DNA from: Chloroflexota bacterium
GTDB lineage: Bacteria > Chloroflexota > Dehalococcoidia > FW602-bin16
Direction of reading: 5' to 3'
NCBI GenBank assembly: GCA_004297765.1
Contig: SCTZ01000029.1
Coordinates: 1-50,420 of the forward strand
Length of the DNA: 50,420 nt
In this document: in pieces, positions 1 through 8,038 of the stretch
Position numbering within the stretch: position 1 is the stretch's first letter
Layout: the number at the start of each line of letters is the position of its first letter
Program-made: the position numbers and the translations under genes
Notes under the pieces: model-generated
Database searches by the model: none
What the model saw: the letters and a program-made list of their open reading frames with translations, nothing else
What the model was told of the DNA's origin: nothing

Positions 1-1245
1 CCCCGCCAGAAAAACGTACCCTTCTTCGTCAATCCACCCCAGATCCGACGTGTACAGCCAGCCCTCGGCATCACGCTTCGCGATGTGACCCTCTTCGCCC
101 CTCTTCGCCAGATAGCCTTGCGTGGCACGGGCGGTGCGGATGGTCACTTCGCCGATCTGTTCGGCCGCGAGCGTCTCGCCCTGCTCCCCCACGATGCGTA
201 TCTCCGCATCTGGCAGCGGCTTCCCGATAGAGCGCAGACGGGATTTCTTGCGCTCGACCTCCTCCGGCGTGCCCTCCAAACGGTGATCGTCTGGCCCCAG
301 CATGGACACCGTGGCCGTCGTCTCCGTTTGACCGTAGGCATTGATGAAGCCTACACTGCGCGGGAAGAGCTCCAGGGCGCGCAGGAGCACCCCTGGGGGG
401 GTCGCGGCCGAGCCGTACGAGAACACCTCCAGGCTGGAGAGATCATAGCGACCGAAGCTGGGCTCGTCGACGATGCGCTTGAGCATGGTCGGGACCACGA
501 AGGCGTGGGTGATGCGCTCCTTCTGGACCGTCTCCAGCCAGCGCAGGGGGTCGAACTGCCGCAACAGAACCATGCGCCGGGCCGAGTACGGCGCAAGCAT
601 GATGGCGGTCAGTCCCGCGATGTGGTAGAACGGGGCCACCAGGAGCTGGGCATAGTGGTCATCTTCGCTGACCGGCTCGGCCGTGTTCAGGGCGTAGCTG
701 GCCAGATCCCCGTAGCGGATCATCACGCCTTTGGGTCGCGAGGTGGTGCCCGCGGTGAACATGATCACGTTGAGCTCCCCGTCATCGACTTCAGCGGGCT
801 CGATCTCCACGCCCGGCACCAGTAACTCGTCGAAGCTGCGCATTGCCTCTGCGGGGCCATCGATGCTGATCAACTCCTCGACAGAAGGTGCGGCCGGATG
901 TGCGGCGCGGGCCAAATCGACGTACGGCGCCCCGGCGCAGAGCATATTCACCTCGGCCGTGTTCAGCAAATACTCCAGTTCCTCGCGCTTGGCCCGGTAG
1001 TTGAGAGGGACGAAGGTGGCGCCGAGAAAGGACGCGGCGTAGAAGAGTTGAATAAAGCGGCTGCTGTTGGTGTCCATTACGCCGAGCCGCTGTCCTGGGC
1101 CGAGTCCGCGCTCTCGCAGCCCAGCGGCAAGGGACACGATGCGCTGCTGGAGGGTGGCATAGTCGTCGCGCTGGTCCTCGAAGACCAAGGCCTCGCGCTC
1201 GGGAAAGACCTGCGCCGCGATGTTCACGAATTCGTACGTATTCAT
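1..1245 (-). CDS. AMP-dependent acyl-CoA ligase (3' end outside the window)
   Basis: Acyl-CoA synthetase of the ANL superfamily, which activates a carboxylic acid with ATP and CoA in the cytoplasm. The frame is open from an ATG at 1245 to the left edge and lacks only the C-terminal subdomain. The P-loop motif FTAGTTSRPKG lies near residue 168, followed by the INAYGQTET adenine-binding motif and the YTSDLGWIDEEGY motif close to the break. Known family members are about 500-550 residues, so roughly 100 are missing. It is the last visible gene of the minus-strand operon, 34 bases after the desulforedoxin-like gene. The substrate cannot be told from the sequence; the operon suggests an organic acid released by the aldehyde or 2-oxoacid oxidoreductases upstream. 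Confidence 0.9.
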   Translation of the reverse strand, partial: MNTYEFVNIAAQVFPEREALVFEDQRDDYATLQQRIVSLAAGLRERGLGPGQRLGVMDTNSSRFIQLFYAASFLGATFVPLNYRAKREELEYLLNTAEVNMLCAGAPYVDLARAAHPAAPSVEELISIDGPAEAMRSFDELLVPGVEIEPAEVDDGELNVIMFTAGTTSRPKGVMIRYGDLASYALNTAEPVSEDDHYAQLLVAPFYHIAGLTAIMLAPYSARRMVLLRQFDPLRWLETVQKERITHAFVVPTMLKRIVDEPSFGRYDLSSLEVFSYGSAATPPGVLLRALELFPRSVGFINAYGQTETTATVSMLGPDDHRLEGTPEEVERKKSRLRSIGKPLPDAEIRIVGEQGETLAAEQIGEVTIRTARATQGYLAKRGEEGHIAKRDAEGWLYTSDLGWIDEEGYVFLAG

Positions 1246-1279
1246 GCTCGCTTCGTTGCTCTATCCAGGAGCATCCCCT

Positions 1280-1402
1280 TCATTGTTTCTTCTGCTGCAT
1301 GTCTTCGCCGCAGCACTTCAACGCCCCGGCTCCGGCCTTTGTCACAATGACCTCGGAGCCACATTTGGCGCACACGTAACGCTTGCCTATTTGCGTCGCC
1401 AT
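1280..1402 (-). CDS. Desulforedoxin-like microprotein (40 aa)
   Basis: A 40-residue frame starting at ATG 1402 behind a strong GGAGGT ribosome-binding site. It reads MATQIGKRYVCAKCGSEVIV and continues to a KCCGED motif and the stop. The CxxC pair at residues 11-14 and the adjacent CC pair at 30-31 match the metal ligand pattern of desulforedoxin and of the N-terminal domain of desulfoferrodoxin. The expected product is a small Fe(Cys)4 or Zn(Cys)4 protein. It is a clear paralogue of the gene just upstream (1424-1567). Electron transfer to or from the neighbouring iron-sulfur oxidoreductases is an inference; a structural zinc role is the alternative. It is short enough to be missed by ordinary gene callers. 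Confidence 0.8.
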   Translation of the reverse strand: MATQIGKRYVCAKCGSEVIVTKAGAGALKCCGEDMQQKKQ

Positions 1403-1423
1403 CGCACGTTACCTCCGGGCTTA

Positions 1424-1567
1424 TTAGTCTGATGAGGGCAGGGGCTGGGCCTGCTTGATTTGCATCTCTTTGTCACAGCAGACAAAGCTACCATTGCCGG
1501 CCTTGGTGCAGAGAACCTCGGCCGCGCACTCCTCGCAAACGTATCTCTTTCCCAGGTGATTGGACAT
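1424..1567 (-). CDS. Desulforedoxin-like microprotein, paralogue (47 aa)
   Basis: A 47-residue frame from ATG 1567, preceded by AGAGGAAA as ribosome-binding site. It begins MSNHLGKRYVCEECAAEVLC and carries CxxC at residues 11-14 and CC at 30-31, the four-cysteine pattern of desulforedoxin-like domains. The GKRYVC start and the KAG-G spacing match the downstream 40-aa protein closely, so the two arose by tandem duplication. It sits 22 bases after the CoA-transferase-family gene in the same operon. An extra cysteine at residue 20 is not shared by the partner. Function is inferred only from the fold; redox partner or metal carrier are both possible. Confidence 0.8.
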   Translation of the reverse strand: MSNHLGKRYVCEECAAEVLCTKAGNGSFVCCDKEMQIKQAQPLPSSD

Positions 1568-1589
1568 CGACTGTTTCCTCTCTATGTTT

Positions 1590-2870
1590 CTATGTTGGTT
1601 CTGCCCGAGCGACGGCTGTGTCCAGCGACATGGCCTTTAGCAGCACTTCTCGGAACTGGGGATGTGCGATGCCGATCAAAGCGTGGGCGCGTTCGCGCAG
1701 TCCTTTCCCACGCAAGTCGGCTACGCCGTATTCGGTCACGACGAACTGAACGTCCGTGCGTGGGGTCGTCACTGTCGTACCTCGATCGAGATGGGGAACG
1801 ATTCTGGAAACCGTGCCACGCCCGGCGGTCGATGGCAAGGCGATAATTGCCTTACCACCAGGCGAGCACGCCGCGCCCCGAATAAAGTCTAGCTGCCCAC
1901 CGGCCCCGCTCACCTGCCGCCCTCCGATCGACTCCGCGTTGACCTGTCCGGTTAGATCGATCTGCAGCGCGGAGTTCACCGCGACCAAACCTTCTATGCG
2001 GGCGAGGGTGTCGACACTATGAGTGTGACTACACGGGTGCATCGCGACCAGAGGGTTCTCGTGCAAGAACTCGTAGAGGACCTGACTGCCCATGGCTACC
2101 GTGCTGACGATCGGCGGCAAGACATCCCCTGAGCGGACAAGCGCAATAATCCCATCTGTGATGATTCCCGTATGGAAGCGCAGCTTGCGGTGGCGGTCCA
2201 GCCCCCGCAGGATCGCGTCGGCGATACCTCCAATACCCACCTGCAACGTGGCCCCGTCTGGTATGAGATCCGCAACCCTGCCGGCAATGCGCTCCTCCAC
2301 CGGGCCTATTGGAGCGCACGGTACAGTCAACAACGAGCGCGCGGACTCGACTATCAAGTCGATATCCGAGAGCGCGATACGACAGTCGCCGTAAGTACGT
2401 GGCATTTGCGTGTTGACCTCGGCGATCACGGTTTTCGCAGTCTTTATTGCAGTGAGCAGGTAATCCACCGAGATCCCCAGGCTGCAATATCCCTGTTCAT
2501 CTGGAGGCGCTACCTGGATCATCGCCACGTCAGGCCGCAGGTACCCCTGGGTGAACAGGGAAGGAATTGCCGAAACGTGACAAGGGATATACTCGGCACG
2601 TCCGGCGGATAGTGCCTCATGCAGCCCACTGCTGGCGACAAATGCCAGGACTCGGAAGTGTTGAGCCATCTCCGGCTTGGCATATTCGCAGCTACTAGCA
2701 GGCACCATCGTTAGCAGTCGCACATCATGAAAACGTGCACACTCGTTTACGAGAGCTTCTATCAAAGCCAGGGGCTCGGCACAGCCCGTCCCCAACGCCA
2801 CTGTGTCGCCAGAGTGGATGGCCGTAATCGCCTCATGCGCTGAAACTGATCTCGGATAACCTGTCCTCAT
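1590..2870 (-). CDS. Acetyl-CoA hydrolase / 4-hydroxybutyrate CoA-transferase family protein
   Basis: A 426-residue class I-type CoA-transferase/hydrolase of the Cat1/AbfT family, which exchanges CoA between acyl-CoA and carboxylates such as acetate. The N-terminal domain occupies about 1-190 and the C-terminal domain starts with the glycine-rich VGIGGIADAI (211-220); GQVNAESIGG follows around 310. As I recall, AbfT-type enzymes carry their catalytic glutamate in an H-[ST]-E motif. This protein reads H-T-G at 233-235, so the exact reaction is open. ATG 2870 has GAGGT upstream and begins one base after the ferredoxin stop, so the two are translationally coupled. It may couple acyl-CoA formation to the AOR/IOR reactions. 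Confidence 0.85.
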   Translation of the reverse strand: MRTGYPRSVSAHEAITAIHSGDTVALGTGCAEPLALIEALVNECARFHDVRLLTMVPASSCEYAKPEMAQHFRVLAFVASSGLHEALSAGRAEYIPCHVSAIPSLFTQGYLRPDVAMIQVAPPDEQGYCSLGISVDYLLTAIKTAKTVIAEVNTQMPRTYGDCRIALSDIDLIVESARSLLTVPCAPIGPVEERIAGRVADLIPDGATLQVGIGGIADAILRGLDRHRKLRFHTGIITDGIIALVRSGDVLPPIVSTVAMGSQVLYEFLHENPLVAMHPCSHTHSVDTLARIEGLVAVNSALQIDLTGQVNAESIGGRQVSGAGGQLDFIRGAACSPGGKAIIALPSTAGRGTVSRIVPHLDRGTTVTTPRTDVQFVVTEYGVADLRGKGLRERAHALIGIAHPQFREVLLKAMSLDTAVARAEPT

Positions 2871-2871
2871 A

Positions 2872-3402
2872 CTACCTCGCGTTGCCGCGTTGCGCTTTCT
2901 CTTGCATCAGACGCTTCTTGAAACGTTGGACATCCTCTGGTGCCACGTACTCCAGCGCCATTCCCTCAGGAAGAGGATAGTTAGGGTTAAGGTTCGCTGG
3001 GCGATTGGGACAGTAGCGAACGCAGAGCGGATCACCATCGCAAAGATCGCACTTATGCATTACGCCGCTTGGGCCACGCTGAATCGCTCCGAAGGCGCAC
3101 GACTCTGCGCAGGCCATACAGCTATTGCACAAATGGGGATCGATCACGACAATCCCGGCCAACTTGGAATGGAAGGACATGGCTCCCGGAACCGGACAGG
3201 CTTCCATGCAAAGTGGGCGCTTACAATGGCGGCAAATCGTGACTTCGAACTGACCTAACTCTGCCCGCGGTGTGATATGAATCGCCGCGCGTTGTAGACT
3301 GATCATTCCGGTCAGCCGCATCGAGCATACCAACTCACAGATCCGGCAGCCCGTGCAAAGCTCCGGGTTGGCATGAAGGAGCTTCGCCGCTCCCGCCATC
3401 AT
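2872..3402 (-). CDS. Four-cluster ferredoxin-type electron transfer protein
   Basis: A 176-residue HycB/DmsB-type iron-sulfur protein. Four cysteine groups are visible: CTGCRICELVC, CRHCKRPLCMEAC, CNSCMACAESC and CDLCDGDPLCVRYC, enough for four [4Fe-4S] clusters. The frame is open further upstream, but the ATG at 3402 (followed by a second ATG) has an AAAGGGGG ribosome-binding site, and a longer form would cut into the intergenic gap after the aldehyde oxidoreductase. It lies between the aldehyde:ferredoxin oxidoreductase and the CoA-transferase-family gene. In related clusters such a protein is the electron-transfer subunit of AOR, and that is the likely role here. Confidence 0.9.
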   Translation of the reverse strand: MMAGAAKLLHANPELCTGCRICELVCSMRLTGMISLQRAAIHITPRAELGQFEVTICRHCKRPLCMEACPVPGAMSFHSKLAGIVVIDPHLCNSCMACAESCAFGAIQRGPSGVMHKCDLCDGDPLCVRYCPNRPANLNPNYPLPEGMALEYVAPEDVQRFKKRLMQEKAQRGNAR

Positions 3403-3445
3403 TTCGTCCCCCTTTCTGCCCGCATCTAGGATGTGCTCGCCGACG

Positions 3446-5416
3446 CTACTCGATGAGCACGCCCTCGCGGGCAAGCACTTCTGCAATATCTTCCAACCCC
3501 AGCGCCGCCAGCTGCTCCCGTTTCTGCAGCCCCGTCGTCTTGTCCCAACCCCTCCAGTCGTAATATTCGTCTAGCACCATAGCTAGATAGTCAGCGGCTT
3601 TCATCCCTTTGCCCGGGCCGTCCGGCGCTGGAACGTTCATCCAACGATCACAGAGTTTATCGTCGGCACGGCTTAGTCCCAGGCGCGAGTTGAAGGCCTT
3701 CTCGACGTTGCAGATACGCTCGCCAATTTCGTATAGCTCATCCGCGGCAAATGTCACACCAGTGAGTGCGCTAAGCGCTGGTTCGAGCGCGTCCAGCCCG
3801 AAGATGAGGCTATCGCGGGTGGGCATGAAGAGACAGATGCCGCTTGCATTCACCACGCAGTTGATATTCTCCGCCCGCGCCGAGGCTGCCCCTTTCAGCG
3901 AAACACCGTGAACCTCTCCAGCATCTGGCTTGCCAAACCATGCCATCGAGATATCCTTGCGCCCGGCTTTCTCCAGGGGCGAGAGCCCGCGCAAATGGTC
4001 GGCGCCCCGCGCCGACACGGCAATGTTGCATGCCCAGCCGGGAAACGGTCGCTGGTCCTCGGAGAGGGTTGCGCCGCCCTTGCCGTAACTTACGTACTGC
4101 ACAGCCGATCGCCCAGTATGTGACTCGATTTGCTGGGCTGCCCGATAAACGCTATCTCGAAATAGCTTTCCCAACTCGTTTCGCTGCGTTCCCACCGCCT
4201 CGATGATCTCCGCCGCTGCTTCCCAGTTGCCCCATTCGACGTTCTCTGGTCCGCGGAGCCAGCTTGCTCTATCAACGTCATCTAGGACGCCTCGTTGCCG
4301 ACACTCCATCAGAAAGGAGATGGCGTTCCCCATCTCCACAACATCGAGTCCGTACTCTGTACAAAGTTTGTTTAGATGTAGCACCGCGGGCAGATCCCGA
4401 ATATCGGTGCCGATGCCCAGGGAGGCGATGGTCAGGTACTCCGGTTTGAGCCCTTCCTCGTTAGGGAAGTGCTTGGCAGCGACACTCTCGACACCGCGGA
4501 CGCGGTGCCAGGCGCTGCAAGCTGTCGCGCAGCCAGGCGAGCACGAGTAGCTGGAGCCCATCAGATCCCTGGTGTACGCGTCGCCGTTGATCCTGTGGAT
4601 CGCTTCTTCCGGCATCGACGAGAGCTGTCCGTTGCGGTAGGCGTTCGCGTGGATCACGTTAAGGTAATCGACCGCGTCCAAAGTGCCGCGCCGCCGCCAG
4701 TTGTTTGTGAGCTGTGGCTTCTCCTTCAGTCGGGACACCAGGTCATCCATCGCCACCAGAAATGCCCGCGTGTCCGCTACAGCGATCCCCTTTGTGCCGC
4801 GAACGGCGATAGCCTTTAAGTTCTTCGATCCCATGACGCATCCGCCACCCGTACGCCCAGCGGCGCGATGATCGCTCACGGTGATCGAGGCGAAACCGAC
4901 CGAATTCTCGCCAGCACGGCCGATAGTGGCCAATTCCATCTCGGCAGTGCCAAGCTCGTGCCGGATAAGCCGATTGGTTTCACTGGTATTCTTGCCCCAC
5001 AGTAGGGCAGCATCGTGGAACGTGATTCGATCGTCGTCGATCGACAAATATACCGGACGCCGTGCCCGCCCCGTGATGACGAGATGATCGTGCCCGGCCC
5101 AGCGGAGAGTCGGTCCAAAACCGCCGCCCGCCGTACTATCGCCAAATAGGCCATAGGCCGGAGATTTGAAGGTGAACTTCGTCTTGCTGCCCAATCCGAA
5201 GGGCGTGCCGCCTAGCGGCCCGAGCCCAACGATCAGCACATTGTCCGGGCCGCGCGGATCACTCTTCGGATCATGATGCAGGAAATGCTCCCACAGCAAC
5301 CAGGAGTTGATTCCCTCGCCACCCAGATAACGGCGACGCAACGCCAGAGGAATCTGCTCAACGGTGACCGTCTCGCCGCTCAGATCGATCCGCACTAGAT
5401 CGCCAAAGCCGTTCAT
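3446..5416 (-). CDS. Tungsten-type aldehyde:ferredoxin oxidoreductase family protein
   Basis: A 656-residue member of the AOR family, whose tungsten (or molybdenum) bis-pyranopterin and [4Fe-4S] cluster oxidise aldehydes to acids, or run in reverse. The N-terminal domain shows the family's GGEGINSWLL start and a TAGGGFGPTLRWAGHDHLVI segment. The KNLKAIAVRGT motif and the cluster region CSPGCATAC follow. Length matches known AORs (about 600-700). ATG 5416, with GAGGTAACG upstream, is preferred over an in-frame extension that overlaps the iorB gene. Gene order (iorAB, AOR, four-cluster ferredoxin) points to a ferredoxin-linked oxidation module. Substrate is unknown; aryl or branched aldehydes would fit the IOR neighbour. 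Confidence 0.92.
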   Translation of the reverse strand: MNGFGDLVRIDLSGETVTVEQIPLALRRRYLGGEGINSWLLWEHFLHHDPKSDPRGPDNVLIVGLGPLGGTPFGLGSKTKFTFKSPAYGLFGDSTAGGGFGPTLRWAGHDHLVITGRARRPVYLSIDDDRITFHDAALLWGKNTSETNRLIRHELGTAEMELATIGRAGENSVGFASITVSDHRAAGRTGGGCVMGSKNLKAIAVRGTKGIAVADTRAFLVAMDDLVSRLKEKPQLTNNWRRRGTLDAVDYLNVIHANAYRNGQLSSMPEEAIHRINGDAYTRDLMGSSYSCSPGCATACSAWHRVRGVESVAAKHFPNEEGLKPEYLTIASLGIGTDIRDLPAVLHLNKLCTEYGLDVVEMGNAISFLMECRQRGVLDDVDRASWLRGPENVEWGNWEAAAEIIEAVGTQRNELGKLFRDSVYRAAQQIESHTGRSAVQYVSYGKGGATLSEDQRPFPGWACNIAVSARGADHLRGLSPLEKAGRKDISMAWFGKPDAGEVHGVSLKGAASARAENINCVVNASGICLFMPTRDSLIFGLDALEPALSALTGVTFAADELYEIGERICNVEKAFNSRLGLSRADDKLCDRWMNVPAPDGPGKGMKAADYLAMVLDEYYDWRGWDKTTGLQKREQLAALGLEDIAEVLAREGVLIE

Positions 5417-5468
5417 TCCGTTACCTCGATGCCGGACTCCCTCTGCTAGTCCTGGTCGCGTCGCTGCG

Positions 5469-6089
5469 CTAGGCGATCGCTTGCTCAAGCGCAACTCGAC
5501 CGCGCTGGAGCGCCGCGAGGTTCTTATCGGCAACCTTCCCGGCGAACTGCTCCCGTAGAATACCCTCCATCTCGTGGAACGTAAGGTCGATCGTTTCAGT
5601 TGCTACTAGGGCGCCGATCATGATGATATTGGTGAGTAGCGTATCGCCGATTTCCATGCTCATCTCTGTCGCGTCAAGAAACCAGGCACGCCCGGATAGC
5701 GTACGAATTGCCGCTTTGATGCTAGCGAGATCGGGATACTCTTTCTCGCCCATGATGCAGGACATCGGATACACGGGACGGGTATTGCTGATCACCGCCA
5801 CGCTGGGGTTACCGTAGGTGGCCAAGATGCGCAAGGTTTCCATCGGCTCGATGCCCACGACGACATCCGCTTTTCCTCTCGGAATGAGCACGCCCGGCGC
5901 CTCCAAGTGCGACGCCCGTACATGACTCATGACGCTGCCGCCACGTTGCGAGCCACCGAAAGTTTCGCTGATCGTGCAGTGGTAGCCCTTGTTAACAAAT
6001 GCCTTCGCGATGAGCCGTGAAAGGAGAACGTTTCCTTGCCCACCAACACCACAAACAACGATGTTCACAGGATCTTTGCCAGCCATCAT
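5469..6089 (-). CDS. iorB: Indolepyruvate:ferredoxin oxidoreductase beta subunit
   Basis: A 206-residue gamma-type subunit of the 2-oxoacid:ferredoxin oxidoreductase family. VVCGVGGQGNVLLSRLIAKA near the N-terminus and TFGGSQRGGSVMSHVR near residue 50 are the hallmark motifs. Together with IorA it decarboxylates arylpyruvates or other 2-oxoacids to acyl-CoA, reducing ferredoxin. ATG 6089 overlaps the iorA stop (ATGA), with an in-frame second ATG directly after; AGAGAGGCG serves as ribosome-binding site. The overlap implies translational coupling and stoichiometric production with IorA. A longer in-frame start lies inside iorA and is unlikely. Confidence 0.93.
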   Translation of the reverse strand: MMAGKDPVNIVVCGVGGQGNVLLSRLIAKAFVNKGYHCTISETFGGSQRGGSVMSHVRASHLEAPGVLIPRGKADVVVGIEPMETLRILATYGNPSVAVISNTRPVYPMSCIMGEKEYPDLASIKAAIRTLSGRAWFLDATEMSMEIGDTLLTNIIMIGALVATETIDLTFHEMEGILREQFAGKVADKNLAALQRGRVALEQAIA

Positions 6090-8020
6090 AGCGCCTCTCT
6101 CTGGATCGCATTTTCCGGACAGATGTTCACGCAGAAGCCGCAGCCAGTACACATCGCTTTGTCTATCACCGCCTTGCCCACCTCTTTGTCCCAAACCAAC
6201 GCCGGACACTTGAAGATCCGCGTGCAATAGCGATTGCAGCCGCAGGACTCGCCCAAGCACTGCCCCTGATCAACCCAAACACGGTAGGTTGCACCGTCCT
6301 CGCGGAAGGCGATCAGACCGCACTTCCGGCGCATGATCATGATCTTCGGTCCCTTCAATTGACCCAGGCGCCACAGCTTCTCTCGCGCGTCCTTGGTGTC
6401 GTAGGGGTCGGCGACCTCGACAGCACAGCCCAAGGAGCGGCAGATATCCTCAATACTTACGGAGACCGCGGAACCCGCCGTCGCACCAGCGGGTAGCCCC
6501 GGATGCGACTGGAATCCGGTCATTGCCGTGGCGCTGTTATCGAGCACGACAATGATGACGTCGGAGTTGTTGTGCACCGCGTTTATGACGGCGGGAATCG
6601 CCGCGTGGAAGAAGGTCGAGTCGCCGCAGGCGGCAAACACCGGTTGGCGATATCCGAACCGTCCGAGCTTGCCGAATCCAGAGGCCACCCCGACCCCTGA
6701 GCCCATCGCGAACAGCGTCTTGCTCACCCGCTGGCCACCTGTTCTGCGATCCAGCGAGTAGCAGCCGATGTCGCCGGCAACGAAGCCATCGTTGCCGTCC
6801 AGACGTAAGAGATTCTTAATATGTAGGAAGCTCGCCCGATGCGGACAGCCAGGGCAGTAGACCAGCTCGCGCTCGAGACACAATGTCGCCAGGAATTGCT
6901 GCGCTCGCTCGTCGTACTCCGCCTCGCGGGGCTGGAAGCTGATGCCGAGGATCTTCGCCACCGCAATCGCGACGATATCCGGGTTCATCTCTCCAACCGC
7001 TGGGATATGGCCGGTGCTCTTTCCGTGCACCTTTGGCAGTACCCCGCCCGGTTTCGCATCGTATAGCCAGTTCTTCAGGGCGGTCTCGATGTGCGGATCT
7101 ACCTCTTCGATGACGAGTATCTCAGAGTCCGGATCCAGGTGCTGTACGAGAAAGCCCGTCGGCAGCGGCCAGGTCGTGCCGAGCTTCAGAATCGCCACGG
7201 AGTCCGGGTTGTCCAGCACAGTCAGGGCGTCTCGGCTGTACTGGTAGCCTGTTCCCGAGCAGATGATCGTGAGCTTTGGCGTCTTCGGGCCAACGTACGC
7301 GTTGAAAGGCGAGGAATCGAAGATACTGCGCGCCTTTTCGAGCTTCTGCTTTGCCGTTACGTGCGTCTTGTTCACCGGCGTGGGCGAGAAGCCAGTGCTG
7401 GTATCGAACTCGGGTATCCGAGCGACTTGCTCCTTATCGCCAAAGACCACATCTGAGCTGCTATGCGAGATGCGCGTCACGCTGCGGATGAAGATCAGAG
7501 CGCCCAGTTCCTCTGACAACGACAGCGCGTATTTGGCCATATCTTTGGCCTCTTGGGCGCTGGTTGGCTCGAGCAGGGGGAAGTCGCCTGCTCTGACCAC
7601 CCAGCGAGAGTCCTGCTCGTTGCCGCTGGAATGGCCGGCCGGGTCGTCGCAGACGATCAGGACGAGGCCACCTTTGCCGGTGCCGGTAAGGTTGACGTGC
7701 ATCACGAAGTCCATGGCGACGTTGAGTCCCTGGGCCTTCATGGCCGTCACCGCCCGCAAGCCGGACATCGAGGCGGCCGCAGCGACTTCCACCGCCACTT
7801 TCTCGTTGGTCGACCATTCGACGTACAATCCAGCCTTTTCCGCCACCTTCGCGAGGTTCTCTAGGATTTCAGTAGAAGGAGTCCCCGGATAGGCCGCGGC
7901 AACACTCAGCCCGCCCTCGATCAAGCCCCGCGCGATCGCGGCGTTGCCAAGCAGCAGTTCCAAGTGCTCCGGGGCATCCGAGGCGATTGTAATCTTCCCG
8001 ACCGACGCTTCGTTTCCCAC
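6086..8020 (-). CDS. iorA: Indolepyruvate:ferredoxin oxidoreductase alpha subunit
   Basis: A 644-residue fusion of the pyrimidine-binding and thiamine-diphosphate-binding domains of 2-oxoacid oxidoreductases, with a C-terminal ferredoxin domain. AAAYPGTPSTEI lies near residue 40, the ThDP-binding segment FAACGDSTFFHA near 470 and VVLDNSATAMTGFQ near 500. C-terminal clusters are CGCNRYCTRIFKC and CTGCGFCVNIC (about 580-640). Length is normal for IorA. GTG 8020 is chosen because AAGGAGA precedes it at good spacing. It converts an arylpyruvate-like 2-oxoacid plus CoA to acyl-CoA and CO2. No aminotransferase is in the window, so the 2-oxoacid source is unclear. Confidence 0.95.
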   Translation of the reverse strand: MGNEASVGKITIASDAPEHLELLLGNAAIARGLIEGGLSVAAAYPGTPSTEILENLAKVAEKAGLYVEWSTNEKVAVEVAAAASMSGLRAVTAMKAQGLNVAMDFVMHVNLTGTGKGGLVLIVCDDPAGHSSGNEQDSRWVVRAGDFPLLEPTSAQEAKDMAKYALSLSEELGALIFIRSVTRISHSSSDVVFGDKEQVARIPEFDTSTGFSPTPVNKTHVTAKQKLEKARSIFDSSPFNAYVGPKTPKLTIICSGTGYQYSRDALTVLDNPDSVAILKLGTTWPLPTGFLVQHLDPDSEILVIEEVDPHIETALKNWLYDAKPGGVLPKVHGKSTGHIPAVGEMNPDIVAIAVAKILGISFQPREAEYDERAQQFLATLCLERELVYCPGCPHRASFLHIKNLLRLDGNDGFVAGDIGCYSLDRRTGGQRVSKTLFAMGSGVGVASGFGKLGRFGYRQPVFAACGDSTFFHAAIPAVINAVHNNSDVIIVVLDNSATAMTGFQSHPGLPAGATAGSAVSVSIEDICRSLGCAVEVADPYDTKDAREKLWRLGQLKGPKIMIMRRKCGLIAFREDGATYRVWVDQGQCLGESCGCNRYCTRIFKCPALVWDKEVGKAVIDKAMCTGCGFCVNICPENAIQREAL

Positions 8021-8038
8021 GTATAGTCTCCTTACGCC

